A stretch of 46,107 nt of DNA from Aureispira sp964404215 (GTDB lineage Bacteria; Bacteroidota; Bacteroidia; Chitinophagales; Saprospiraceae). The position numbers were made by a program, and so were the translations under genes. The DNA is taken from the NCBI GenBank assembly GCA_964404215.1, contig CAYOJF010000035.1, positions 1-46,107 of the forward strand, written 5' to 3'. Positions within the stretch are counted from its first letter, which is position 1, and every line of letters begins with the position of its first letter. Positions 31,140 to 40,483 of the stretch are shown here, in pieces. The notes below the pieces were generated by a model. That model saw only the letters and a list, made by a program, of their open reading frames with translations. It made no database searches and was not told the DNA's origin.

Positions 31140-32921
31140 TTATTCTGCCAGCTCAAACAAACGAACAGTGTATCCAGGTCTAACAGAAGATACTTTTGTG
31201 TTTTTGAATTTGTTATTGATGGACATACAACTCTGAGGCGATAACAAGAATACATAAGGGTGTTCTTTCACCACAATTCGCTGAAACTCTTTGTACATCT
31301 CTGTACGTTTTGCTTCATCTGTCGTTAATTTAATTTTCTCGATCAACTTATCTGCTCTCTTAGATTCAAAACCAACCAAATTACTCCCGTCTGCACGATT
31401 AGATTCTGAATGCCATATCTGTGTAAAATCGTCAGGCATTGGTACACCACCCCATCCAACACATACCAACTCATAATCTCTTGCCGTCATCTTTTTATAC
31501 ATAGAAGAACCTTCCATTCCATTCAATTCTATCTCTATTCCTACTCGCTCTGCTTCATATTTCAAGTTAGTAGCAATATCTTTATAAAATGCTCTTCCTT
31601 GTGGATAAGTGACTTCAAAAGATAAATTGACCTTTCTACCATCTATTTTTTTATCCAGTACATTATCCCCATCACTATCTTTCCACCCTGCTTCTGCTAG
31701 TAGTTTTTTAGCGGCGTCTAGATCATAAGGAACAGACGGAATATCAGTATCATAATAAGGCTTATTAGGGTTAACAGGACCATTGACCACAACACCTAAG
31801 CCATTTGCCAAATCATCTACTACTCGTTGTTTGTCCACCAAATGTGATAACGCATGACGAACTCTAACATCTCCTAACTTAGCTGTTTTCATATTCATAC
31901 CTATATAAAAATAGCTAAAGGTATTTGGAGTATGCAAATTAAATTGCTCCTTTATGACAGGAACTTCCTTCAACTCTGAAAACTTCTCTGCGTTAATTCC
32001 TGTCATCACATCTATTGCCAAATCTTTCATATTAGTAATAGCGGTGTTTTCATCTGCCATGACCACAAATTCAATTTTCTTAGGATTGGCTGTGAGATAA
32101 GGATCATCTACTTTATCTCCCCACCAAGATTCCTTGCGAACCAATACAATATTTTGATGATTATTTACCTCCTGAATAGTATATGCCCCAGCTCCTACCA
32201 CTTGAGCCGGATCTGTACTATAATTGACGTTAAATTCTTCTGCAAAACTTTTGATACGAGGATTCTCTTTTAAGGCATCTAATTGATCTTCGTCATTTAA
32301 TTCCGCCAATGTAAATTCAGCCATGAATCCCTGCGGATCGTAGTGATACTCTGGTACAACAGAAAGAAGCCCCGACACATCTTGGGCTAAAAAATAAGGC
32401 TCACTCGATACGAAAGTAAATTTTCTAGGATTATTTTCATCAATGATAATGTCTTCCACAAAGTCAAAATAACCTCTTAGTGAAGCAGCTTGTACTAGTG
32501 GGTTTTTGATTGCTTTGAGTGCAAATAACACATCTGATGCCATGATAGGTGTCCCATTATCCCAAGTAGCCTCTGGTCTAATCTCATACACTAGATGCAT
32601 TGCACCATCATCAAAGTTTTTGATTTCAGGAAGTGCTTTTGCCAAAAGTGGTTTAAAGCCTAAGGTCTTATGATCTCGTTCTAACAATTGAACATGAACC
32701 GTCCCCCCCATCACTTCATTAGTTTCTACTATTCTTGATAAAAAAATATTCAAATTATCAAGGTTATTAGATAAATGTATCTTCACAGTAAAGTCTTTAT
32801 TAGTAGTGCTAGCACTTACTTCTGCTGCTGGATCAGGTGTTTCACCATCACAACTCACAAGACTAAAAAAGGTAATCGTCACTAATAGGACTTGAAGCCA
32901 ACTGCTGGTTAGTTTTTTCAT
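31140..32921 (-). CDS. ABC-transporter oligopeptide/nickel-type substrate-binding lipoprotein
   Basis: A 593-residue solute-binding protein of the DppA/OppA (SBP_bac_5) family, anchored by a lipid at Cys24 in the lipobox SLVSC. Family hallmarks include VYEIRPEATWDNGTPIMASDVLFALKAIKNP in the first lobe, VGAGAYTIQEV, IGMNMKTAKLGDVRVRHALSHLVDKQRVVDDL, and the C-terminal lobe with VCVGWGGVPMPDDFTQIWHS. It should capture di- or oligopeptides, or nickel-like ligands, and hand them to a membrane permease. No permease or ATPase genes are adjacent, so it either works with a distant transporter or serves as a receptor. It has its own terminator. Confidence 0.9.
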   Translation of the reverse strand: MKKLTSSWLQVLLVTITFFSLVSCDGETPDPAAEVSASTTNKDFTVKIHLSNNLDNLNIFLSRIVETNEVMGGTVHVQLLERDHKTLGFKPLLAKALPEIKNFDDGAMHLVYEIRPEATWDNGTPIMASDVLFALKAIKNPLVQAASLRGYFDFVEDIIIDENNPRKFTFVSSEPYFLAQDVSGLLSVVPEYHYDPQGFMAEFTLAELNDEDQLDALKENPRIKSFAEEFNVNYSTDPAQVVGAGAYTIQEVNNHQNIVLVRKESWWGDKVDDPYLTANPKKIEFVVMADENTAITNMKDLAIDVMTGINAEKFSELKEVPVIKEQFNLHTPNTFSYFYIGMNMKTAKLGDVRVRHALSHLVDKQRVVDDLANGLGVVVNGPVNPNKPYYDTDIPSVPYDLDAAKKLLAEAGWKDSDGDNVLDKKIDGRKVNLSFEVTYPQGRAFYKDIATNLKYEAERVGIEIELNGMEGSSMYKKMTARDYELVCVGWGGVPMPDDFTQIWHSESNRADGSNLVGFESKRADKLIEKIKLTTDEAKRTEMYKEFQRIVVKEHPYVFLLSPQSCMSINNKFKNTKVSSVRPGYTVRLFELAE

Positions 32922-33175
32922 GTTTTCTATTTGGAAATTTGAATTATTTACTCACTATTTTTCATAAATAGTTAGTATTTTGAGAATGAAGTTTTTTTAC
33001 TTTTGTTCAAGATATGGATTTTATAAACAATCGCCAAAATTGTTCGTTTAAATAGGGAACCAGTTAGAGCATGTCATTAAAAACACTATTTTTGATGACC
33101 AAGAGATGATTAATCATTTATCGCTTGTTTTAAAAACTTCGTAAGTCAAAACAAGTAGCTAGTGTAAAAATAATA

Positions 33176-33652
33176 ATGAAAGAAGAAAAAGATACCTCAG
33201 AAGAAAAGGGAAAGAAAAGTTTTGTAAACCCTATTGACAAAGATAAAGTAGCAGAAAACCCTCATTTACTGCCCTATGCACACACCGTGGGAGGAGCAGT
33301 TATCAAACCTATTGACAAAGGTCGTGTCAAAGGACTGGCAGTGGAAGCGATGCATGAGCAAACTAACATGCAACTCGATCAACTCCGCAAACAAATGGAA
33401 TTGCTTGCTAGTCAAGCTCAAAAAATACAAAAAAGAGTAGAAGTCTCTGAAATGATTTATAATGCTGATATTGGTTTCAAACCACTTATCAATCATATTT
33501 ACTACTTGTACCAAAAAGAAGATCAGACTGCTATATTGTCTGTGATTGGTAACAATGAATGGGGGCGTTCAGGCTGCCCTTATCCTACTTTTTTAGCCAA
33601 AGTCAGGCTATTGGCAGATCATACTTGGGAAATTTTAGAAGATTTAGTGTAA
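33176..33652 (+). CDS. DUF2452 family protein
   Basis: A 158-residue cytoplasmic protein recognised as DUF2452. Landmarks are the N-terminal NPIDKDKVAENPHLLPYAHTVGG, the paired IKPIDKGRVKG, a central helix with Gln-rich QMELLASQAQKIQKRVEVSEMIYNADIGFKP, and the C-terminal YYLYQKEDQTAILSVIGNNEWG and LADHTWEIL. The protein is nearly all of the family length. Family function is not known; the helix-rich middle suggests self-association. It is divergent from the substrate-binding protein gene and shares its downstream terminator with the TPR gene. Confidence 0.85.
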   Translation: MKEEKDTSEEKGKKSFVNPIDKDKVAENPHLLPYAHTVGGAVIKPIDKGRVKGLAVEAMHEQTNMQLDQLRKQMELLASQAQKIQKRVEVSEMIYNADIGFKPLINHIYYLYQKEDQTAILSVIGNNEWGRSGCPYPTFLAKVRLLADHTWEILEDLV

Positions 33653-33709
33653 GTCAACCTACTCTAATAGCAGTGAAGTTGCTTAGAGTATATTTACGGA
33701 TTTATTATC

Positions 33710-33758
33710 AATTTTAATATCGAATGCCTGCTTTCTACAGGTATTCGATATTAAAATT
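33710..33758. terminator. Bidirectional terminator between DUF2452 and TPR genes
   Basis: A 21-bp nearly perfect stem (AATTTTAATATCGAATGCCTG with its mirror) and a CTTTCTA loop, A/T tracts at the base. It serves the convergent genes. Confidence 0.8.
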
Positions 33759-33773
33759 ATTACAAATAGGCTT

Positions 33774-34484
33774 TTATTTGTCCTTACAGTAAACACCTTG
33801 TTGTTTTGCAGCTCCTTCGTGTCCCATATCTGCTGCTTTTTGCATATCCATACAACCTTTATCCCTCAATAATACTTGCAGGTAAATTCCACCTCTCAAA
33901 TAATAAGCTTCTGCTAATTTGGGATTGAACTCAATCGCCTTGCTAAACGATTTGATTGCCCCTCTTAGATCACCTTCTTTCTGTTTCAGAAAACCTATTT
34001 TCATATAAATATCAGCACTTTCACCCTCCATTCTCATATAGGTTCGAAAATCTTTTTCGGCATTTTCATAATCTTTATTTTCATAATGAGCGTAAGCACG
34101 ATGATAATAATAGTGTGATTTGGTAGATACCGCAGCAATTGCTTCGTTATAGTCAATAATAGCAGATTGATGCGTTCCCATTTTAGCCTTTGCATTAGCT
34201 CTGTAATAGTATAAGATATCGGTTAATTGTGCATAGGTATTGATTTCAATCGCTTCATCTAATTTTGCTATTGCCTTGGCATAACGTCCTCCATCAAAAT
34301 GAACGATAGCTTCTTTCATAAAATCTTCTGATGTTGGTTCTGGTTCTAGATTAGGAACTTTCATGAAAAATTTCCCTTCTGTCTTAGTACTATCGCTAGG
34401 ATCAACCATAGTCGTATCTGTTTGAGCATGGAGCCCTATTATTCCTATGAAATAGAACCAACTGATCCCCATAATATATTTCAT
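33774..34484 (-). CDS. Secreted TPR protein
   Basis: A 236-residue protein starting at the ATG at 34484 (MKYIMGISWFYFIGIIGLHAQ); the TTG two codons upstream is less likely. Residues 1-21 are a signal peptide ending HAQ. After an acidic linker (PSDSTKTEGKFFMKVPNLEPEP), about residues 50-220 hold at least four tetratricopeptide repeats, including GRYAKAIAKLDEAIEINTYAQ, GTHQSAIIDYNEAIAAV, KDYENAEKDFRTYMRME, GDLRGAIKSFSKAIEFNPKLAEAYYL. A late LLRDKGCMDMQKAADMGH resembles a Sel1-like unit. Located in the periplasm or outer membrane side, probably a scaffold; partner unknown. Confidence 0.82.
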   Translation of the reverse strand: MKYIMGISWFYFIGIIGLHAQTDTTMVDPSDSTKTEGKFFMKVPNLEPEPTSEDFMKEAIVHFDGGRYAKAIAKLDEAIEINTYAQLTDILYYYRANAKAKMGTHQSAIIDYNEAIAAVSTKSHYYYHRAYAHYENKDYENAEKDFRTYMRMEGESADIYMKIGFLKQKEGDLRGAIKSFSKAIEFNPKLAEAYYLRGGIYLQVLLRDKGCMDMQKAADMGHEGAAKQQGVYCKDK

Positions 34485-34635
34485 CCTCAATTATTTATTT
34501 GTAACGAAATCTCGATTCCGTATTATTTAAAAAACACTATCTTCAAAGGGCAAAAATAATGCTATTCTACACTCCTACAACTCTACTTCCAAAGAATGTC
34601 TATTATAAACACCCTTTTTTTCACTAAATTAAGCT

Positions 34636-34643
34636 TATCTTTG
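34636..34643 (+). promoter_or_regulatory. Candidate -7 element for folP
   Basis: TATCTTTG fits TAnnTTTG and lies 41 bases before the folP ATG. The upstream -33 region is only T-rich, so the call is moderate. Confidence 0.42.
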
Positions 34644-34684
34644 CTCTTATCATATACCTAGAAACACAACGGTCAATAATATCC

Positions 34685-35521
34685 ATGAATACCCTCAACT
34701 GTAAAGGAAAATTACTCGATTTGACACACCCCCAGCTGATGGGGATTCTAAATATAACACCTGATTCCTTTTTTGCAGGGAGCAGAGTTCAAGCAAAAGA
34801 CGACCTACTCTACCAAGCTGATAGCATGCTGAAGCATGGAGCCAAAATTTTAGATGTTGGTGGTGTTTCTACTCGTCCTGGAGCAGCTAAGATTAGTGTA
34901 GAGGAAGAACTAAACCGTGTTTTACCCGTTATCCAAGCCCTTCATCAGTATTTCCCTGAAGCTATTTTATCTATTGATACTTTTCAAGCAAAAGTAGCTC
35001 AAGAAGCCATCCGAGAAGGGGCCCATATCCTCAATGATATTTCCGCTTGGAATATTAATGAAAATCTACTTGATGTTCTTGCTAGACACAACAATGTCCC
35101 CTATATCCTGATGCATATGCAAGGAACACCGCAAACAATGCAAACGAACCCTACCTATCAGGATTTGTTATTAGATATAATGGACTTTTTTATAGAAAAA
35201 ATTGGTATCTTAAAGCAAAAGAAAATAAAAGATATTGTTCTAGATGTAGGCTTTGGTTTTGGTAAGACGATTCCTCAAAACTATCGTCTATTGAACAATT
35301 TACATATTTTTGATACCCTTCAACGTCCAATGTTAGTGGGGGTTTCTCGAAAATCTATGATATGGCGACTACTCGAAGGCACTCCTGGGACTGCCCTCAA
35401 TGGAACAACTGCATTACATTTGGTAGCACTCCAACAAGGAGCTAAAATACTGCGGGTTCATGATGTAAAAGAAGCAAATGAAGTAATAAAAATTTGGCAA
35501 CAATTGAATGAAAACAACTAA
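34685..35521 (+). CDS. folP: Dihydropteroate synthase FolP
   Basis: A 278-residue TIM-barrel enzyme that joins 6-hydroxymethyl-dihydropterin pyrophosphate with p-aminobenzoate in folate synthesis, the target of sulfonamides. Signatures are LMGILNITPDSFFAGSR, GGVSTRPGA, SIDTFQAKV, ILNDISAW, ILMHMQGTPQTMQ, DVGFGFGKT, the conserved VGVSRKSMIW and a C-terminal RVHDVKEANEV. Length and motif spacing are normal. Its TAA overlaps the ATG of the MiaE-like gene by one base, so the two are translationally coupled. Confidence 0.96.
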   Translation: MNTLNCKGKLLDLTHPQLMGILNITPDSFFAGSRVQAKDDLLYQADSMLKHGAKILDVGGVSTRPGAAKISVEEELNRVLPVIQALHQYFPEAILSIDTFQAKVAQEAIREGAHILNDISAWNINENLLDVLARHNNVPYILMHMQGTPQTMQTNPTYQDLLLDIMDFFIEKIGILKQKKIKDIVLDVGFGFGKTIPQNYRLLNNLHIFDTLQRPMLVGVSRKSMIWRLLEGTPGTALNGTTALHLVALQQGAKILRVHDVKEANEVIKIWQQLNENN

Positions 35522-36126
35522 TGGCAGAAATTGAAAACAAACGTGTATTAGGCATACACCTCCCCACGGATCCTAGATGGGCTGATATGGCAGCAATGAA
35601 TTTAGAAGATATTCTGACTGACCATGCCTACTGCGAACAAAAAGCTACTACTACTTGTATTTCTCTTATACAGAAGCATTCTGACAAACCTCTTTTAGTC
35701 CAAAAACTTGCTCCTATTGTCTCAGAAGAATGGAGCCATTTCCGATTGGTAATCAAAGAGCTCGAAAAAAGAGGTCTTCAGTTGGGAAAACAACGAAAAG
35801 ATGAATACGTCAATCAGCTATTAAAATTTGTACGAAAAGGAGTCACTCCAGAAACCAATCTACTAGACAAATTACTTGTTTGTGCTATGATAGAAGCTCG
35901 TAGTTGCGAACGTTTTCGCTTGCTTTCCATCGAACTAGAAGAAGCCAGTCTTCGAAATTTTTATCATAAATTCATGGTATCAGAAGCAGGGCATTATAAA
36001 TTATTTTTAGAATTGGCTACTCATTATACCGATAAAGAAACAATGCAAAAAAGGTGGCAAGAATGCCTAAGTTTTGAAGCAAATATTGTCGCTAATCTAA
36101 AACCTCGTGCTGACAGAATGCACTAA
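35521..36126 (+). CDS. tRNA-(ms2io6A)-hydroxylase, MiaE-like
   Basis: A 201-residue ferritin-like di-iron oxygenase that resembles MiaE, which hydroxylates the isopentenyl group of ms2i6A37 in tRNAs reading UNN codons. Diiron ligands are suggested by the Glu in AYCEQKATTTCI, the pair in SEEWSHFRLVIKELEKRG, the Glu in MIEARSCERFRLL, and the later SEAGHYKLFLELA, in the E...E-x-x-H...E...E-x-x-H order of the fold. Translationally coupled to folP by a one-base stop/start overlap. Chemistry is inferred from family; which tRNA is modified is not tested. Confidence 0.8.
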   Translation: MAEIENKRVLGIHLPTDPRWADMAAMNLEDILTDHAYCEQKATTTCISLIQKHSDKPLLVQKLAPIVSEEWSHFRLVIKELEKRGLQLGKQRKDEYVNQLLKFVRKGVTPETNLLDKLLVCAMIEARSCERFRLLSIELEEASLRNFYHKFMVSEAGHYKLFLELATHYTDKETMQKRWQECLSFEANIVANLKPRADRMH

Positions 36127-36257
36127 AAACATGTTTAAAATATAGACACTTAACCCCACTAACCTCATGAGCTGCTCTTATCAAGCAGATACTATTTAAT
36201 ACCTCTTTTAATGAACCCTAAAAGTTCATTACTCTGAAACTAAACACAATCTAACGC

Positions 36258-37874
36258 ATGAAATATTTTTTATCTCTATTATTTACAGTTATTACAACAG
36301 TAGCTATTCAAGCCCAATGTAGTGGTGTATTTGCCAAAAACATCTCTATGGGTAATGTGCAATCACTAGAAACGACACCTCAAATCATTGTCCTTCGTTC
36401 TGATTTTGACTACAGTATTCAAGTCATCAACTCTGAAGATGGTATTACCGCAGAAATAACTACTTCTGGTATTGCTGAAAGTAGCATTAGACCCCTCGAA
36501 AGAGATGATAAAGTAATGTTTATTACTTCTGGAGGTGAAAAGAAAGCTTTTACCTTTGTCAGAGATGGGGAACGTACTAAAGTGCGTAATCGTCCTGCTT
36601 ATATCAATGTACTACAACTGAACATGAATAGTCTAGAATGGCTAGCGAATAGTGATATAACTCAAATCAGATTAGTGAATATGGTAGAAATGAAAATGTA
36701 CCCTTATTCACTTCAAGGAGCTAGTAAAGCGAAGTTTCGTAATATGCTCACTTGTTTTCTTAAAGAACTTGACCCATCTAAGGTTAAGGACAAAAAAATT
36801 GACGATAATCTAGGCAGTATTGCCAAAGCGAATAAAAGAGACGGAGGAGATAAACCAAGTGCCGCAGAAGTAATTGCCAACTCCAACAATAGCAGTTCTT
36901 CTCCTTGTGATGACTTGAGTGATGACGAGATTAAACGCTTAAAAAGAGAACTACAGCTCGAAAAAGATGCTCTAAAAAATGAAATAACAGAAGTACGTGC
37001 AAAGGGAGCTGTAACAAAGGAAAGATTACAAAAAGATGTTTCAAGAGCTAGAGAATCTGCTGCTAAAACACAATCAGATATCGCTCAGCAAGTCTTGGAT
37101 GCTCGTAAAAATGCCAATGCAGAAATCGAAAAAGCTCAACTAGAAGTAGCCAAAGCAATAGAAAACGCTAAACAAAATGCCACTTCTCTTATAGAAAAGG
37201 CTCAACTAGAAGCATTGGAAGCACGAGAAAAATCTAATACCAAAATAAAAGAAATACAGGCAGAAGAAGCCAGCAAAATTGCAGAAGCTCGTAAAAATGC
37301 TAGCAAACGTGTATTGGAAGCACAACAACAGTACGATGTTGCTAAATCTCAATATACCGTAGAAGTAGAAACAATCAAAGAACTAGCAGCCGATGAAATA
37401 AAAAGTATTCAGGAAGAAGTAGCTGAAAAAATTGCCGCTGCAAGACAAAAAGCAAAAGAAGAAAAAAATCTAACGGCTAAAGACGTTGAGAACGCACAAA
37501 AAACAGCAGCCGTTCAGATTGCTGAAATTAGAGAAAAAAATGCGGTAGAAGTAGGAGCAGAAAAAACAAAAGCTGCTGCCGAAAAAGAACGTTTACAAAT
37601 AGAAGTAGCAGAAAGCAAAAGAAATGCGGCTGAGCAGATTGCAAATGCTAAGGAAAAAGCAGCTCAATCTATTGCTGACGCTCTTGCCAAAGCCTCTAAA
37701 GACAGAGAACTAATTGCGAAAAAAGTAGAAGATGAAAGAAAACTTTCTACCGACGAAATTGCCCGTATACAAGAATCGGTCGTAGAAGCTAGAAAGAAAG
37801 CCGAAGAAGAAAAGAAAAAGATTGGTGAAGAGGTAGCAGAAAGCAAAAAAAATGCGGCTGTTGAAATCAGCTAA
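36258..37874 (+). CDS. Long secreted coiled-coil protein, N-terminal part before an in-frame stop
   Basis: 538 residues. Residues 1-19 are a signal peptide (MKYFLSLLFTVITTVAIQA), followed by a beta-rich domain (about 20-175) with paired Cys (CSGVFAKN, MLTCFLKEL) and a linker with SDDEIKRLKRELQLEKD. From about residue 225 on it is an uninterrupted Ala/Glu/Lys/Gln coiled coil, with loosely repeated segments such as AARQKAKEEKN, AAVQIAEIREKN, ARKNANAEIEKAQLEVAKAI. The stop TAA at 37872-37874 falls where the next repeat unit has CAG (GTT GAA ATC AGC TAA against GTC GAA ATA TCT CAG), so it is probably a C-to-T nonsense change from CAA. The same frame then stays open for 501 codons. Confidence 0.75.
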   Translation: MKYFLSLLFTVITTVAIQAQCSGVFAKNISMGNVQSLETTPQIIVLRSDFDYSIQVINSEDGITAEITTSGIAESSIRPLERDDKVMFITSGGEKKAFTFVRDGERTKVRNRPAYINVLQLNMNSLEWLANSDITQIRLVNMVEMKMYPYSLQGASKAKFRNMLTCFLKELDPSKVKDKKIDDNLGSIAKANKRDGGDKPSAAEVIANSNNSSSSPCDDLSDDEIKRLKRELQLEKDALKNEITEVRAKGAVTKERLQKDVSRARESAAKTQSDIAQQVLDARKNANAEIEKAQLEVAKAIENAKQNATSLIEKAQLEALEAREKSNTKIKEIQAEEASKIAEARKNASKRVLEAQQQYDVAKSQYTVEVETIKELAADEIKSIQEEVAEKIAAARQKAKEEKNLTAKDVENAQKTAAVQIAEIREKNAVEVGAEKTKAAAEKERLQIEVAESKRNAAEQIANAKEKAAQSIADALAKASKDRELIAKKVEDERKLSTDEIARIQESVVEARKKAEEEKKKIGEEVAESKKNAAVEIS

Positions 37875-39377
37875 ACCAATGAATTAACAGCAGTTGAGGT
37901 CAAAACGGCTAAAGATAATGCAGAAACTAAAAAGAAAGCAATTACAGAAGAAGTACAAGTAGCTCAAGAAAAAGCAAAAGAAGAGATCGCTAAAATCCAA
38001 GCAGAAGTAGCCGAAGCCAAACAAAATGCCGCTGTCGAAATATCTCAGACTAAAGAATTGACTACAGAAGAAGTCAAAGCAGCCAAAGACAATGCAGAGA
38101 ATAAGAAAAAAGAGGTAGCTGCTGATGTGCAAGAAGCTCAAGAAAAAGCAAAAGAAGAAATTGCTAAAATTCAAGCAGAAGTTACTGAAAAAATAGAAGG
38201 ACTTCGAGCCAAAGAAAAAGAAATACAAGCAGCCTCTGCTGCCGATGTAGTTGCTGCCAAAGAAAAGGCGAAAGAAGAAATTCAGAAAGCCCAAAAAGAA
38301 GCTGTAGACAAAGTAGCCAATGCAAATACAGAAGCAGCGAGTGCTAAAGATAAATATGCTAAAAATATCAAAACTGCTCAAGAACAAGCTAATGAGCGAT
38401 TGAAAAAAATACAAACAGAAATTGCTGCTCAACTAAAAGAAGCTAAGGAAAAAACAATGGCAATGAAATCAGCTTCTGCCGAAGAGATTGCTGCATCTAA
38501 AGAAAAAGCAACACAACAGTTACTAGAAACTCAAGAAACTGTATTTGCTAAAATAGCAGAACTTAAAGCAAAAGAAATAGAAGAAAAACAAGAAGCTGCT
38601 AAATCTATTGCTGTCGCGAAATCTGAGGCAGCTCAAGAAAGAGCTGTTATCAAACAAGATCTCGCTAATGGAATTGCTCAAGACAAAGAAAAAGCCGCAC
38701 TCGAACGTCAAAAAACAGCCGAAGAAATTGCTGCTACACGCCAAAAAGCTGCCGAGCAAGTGACTAAAATACAAGAAGATGCCGCAAAACGCATCGAAGA
38801 GGTCAAACAAAAAACAGTAGAAGAAGAAAAAACACAAAAACTTCGCTACTTAGAAGCTAGAGAAGAAACGGCTATACAGATTGCGATCATGAAAGAACGT
38901 GCCGCGGAAGAAATTCAAGCGACGAAAGAAATGACCAACCAGAAGAAAGAAGCCATGAAAATAGAATTAGATTCTGTAGAAAACCAAATCAAAGAAGAAA
39001 TTGCTGCTGCCAAAACACAAAGTGCTAAAGAAATAGCCGTTGCTAAAGAAAATGCAAGTCAACAAGTAGCAGCTGCAAAAGCGAGTGCAAAAGAAGAGGT
39101 TCAAAAAATTGAAGCAGAGAATAAAGCAGAAAAAGAAAAATTAGCCGATAACTTAGCAAAAGTAAAAACGGAGAATGCTGCTGCTGTAAAAGCTGCTCAA
39201 GAAGCTAGTATCAAAAAAGTAGCTGAAGCTAAAGTAAAGTCGGATGAGGAAATTGCTCTACAACAACAACGTATTAAGGAAAACAAAGACGAAATTGAAG
39301 CCTTAGAAAAGAAGAAGAAAATCTTAGAAGAACGTGTTGCAGAATTACGTAAAGAAGTTAAGTCAGGAGGGCGATAA
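37875..39377 (+). pseudogene. C-terminal half of the coiled-coil gene, same frame
   Basis: 500 residues of further Ala/Glu/Lys coiled coil in the same frame as the gene upstream, ending KKKKILEERVAELRKEVKSGGR. It opens directly after the stop with TNELTAVEVKTAKDN, which aligns with a repeat 165 bases later that reads TKELTTEEVKAAKDN. There is no signal peptide, no ribosome-binding context and no good ATG near its beginning (only a TTG at 38058). The most economical view is one gene of about 1039 residues broken at codon 539; alternatives are stop-codon readthrough or a sequencing error. Confidence 0.75.
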
Positions 39378-39396
39378 GATCAGAGTACATTACATA

Positions 39397-39437
39397 AAGA
39401 GCGGGCAACTACCACTGTGGTAGTTGCCCGCTCTTTC
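39397..39437. terminator. Bidirectional terminator between the coiled-coil and SDR genes
   Basis: AAAGAGCGGGCAACTACC pairs perfectly with GGTAGTTGCCCGCTCTTT. It lies 20 bases after the stop of the coiled-coil gene. Confidence 0.8.
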
Positions 39438-39458
39438 GTTTATTTCTATAACTTACTC

Positions 39459-40178
39459 CTATGGGTTAGTCGACCAAACAGCACTACGTGTCATCATAGC
39501 ACGACGAGGTAGTTTCAGACCAGCAATCACCAATGATGCAAAATCTTCTGGCTGTAATACATTATCAGGATTTCCATCTGTCAACCCTAACTCTTTGGAC
39601 ATGTCCGAAGCAACAGTACTTGGTGTCAAAGCACATACTCGAATATTATGTTTACGAACCTCTTTCATCAAAGAATCCGAAAACCCAATCAGGCCAAATT
39701 TAGAAGCGGCATAAGCAGAGATAGTAGCATTCCCTCCTAGCCCTGCCATAGAAGAGACATTCAAGATATCTCCACTTTGATTAGCAATCATTTGAGGCAA
39801 TATTTCTTTGGTCACATAATAAGATCCTAACAAATTGGTCTGTATGATACGTTCCCACTCTTCCACGTCCATATCCATTACCGAACCAAAAGTAGCAATT
39901 CCTGCATTATTGATTAAAATATCAATTTTTGGGAAAGCAGTCATAATCTCTTTTACTCCAGCTTGAACTGCCTTATAATTTCCAATATCAAAACTAGCAT
40001 AAGCCGCTTTGACACCATGCGTGGTTTCAAGTTCTTGTACAACCTCTTTGAGACGACTTTCTGTTCTTCCAGTAATCACAATATTAACGCCCTCGGCAGC
40101 TAAAGCAAAAGCCATTGCTTTACCCAAGCCTCTTGATCCTCCTGTAATGACAGCCACCTGCCCTTTCAAGTTATTCAT
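39459..40178 (-). CDS. Short-chain dehydrogenase/reductase, FabG-like
   Basis: A 239-residue NAD(P)-dependent oxidoreductase of the classical SDR group. The cofactor motif is TGGSRGLGKAMAFALAAEG, followed by NNAG (after ILI), the catalytic Ser in ILNVSSMAG, and the Tyr and Lys in ISAYAASKFGL. The overall pattern is that of 3-oxoacyl-acyl carrier protein reductases, though many relatives act on other alcohols or ketones. It is monocistronic, with its own terminator. Confidence 0.92.
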   Translation of the reverse strand: MNNLKGQVAVITGGSRGLGKAMAFALAAEGVNIVITGRTESRLKEVVQELETTHGVKAAYASFDIGNYKAVQAGVKEIMTAFPKIDILINNAGIATFGSVMDMDVEEWERIIQTNLLGSYYVTKEILPQMIANQSGDILNVSSMAGLGGNATISAYAASKFGLIGFSDSLMKEVRKHNIRVCALTPSTVASDMSKELGLTDGNPDNVLQPEDFASLVIAGLKLPRRAMMTRSAVWSTNP

Positions 40179-40483
40179 TATTTTGTTTTTATAGGTGAAT
40201 TTATATGCACATCAAACGAAGTTTAATTAAAGTTGTTCAATATCCTATTAATAAAAATCTACTACCACTAAATTTATACTAGAAGTCCTCCATATTAAAG
40301 CATATAAACGCCCCTCTAAAATTTTATCCAACAAATTCCTAAACCTAATTCACATTTTGCTGTTTTTAGTCATTATGTGATAACTCCTCTCCAAAAACCT
40401 CCTAAGTAACTCCAAAATAAGAATAGGATATATGAAATAATATTCATACATTTGTATATCATAGACCACACTGCGAAATAATA
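40179..40483. other. Divergent intergenic region, 305 bases
   Basis: AT-rich, no gene seen. It must carry the promoters for the SDR gene (minus) and the DUF2064 gene (plus). Confidence 0.5.
40447..40454 (+). promoter_or_regulatory. Candidate -7 element for the DUF2064 gene
   Basis: TACATTTG matches TAnnTTTG and lies about 30 bases before the ATG at 40484. No clear -33 element is seen. Confidence 0.42.

Noticed and set aside
37884..38432. A Phe/Cys/Leu-rich open frame opposite the coiled coil
   Set aside because: It is the antisense reading of Glu/Lys/Ala codons in the coiled-coil gene, a common artefact.
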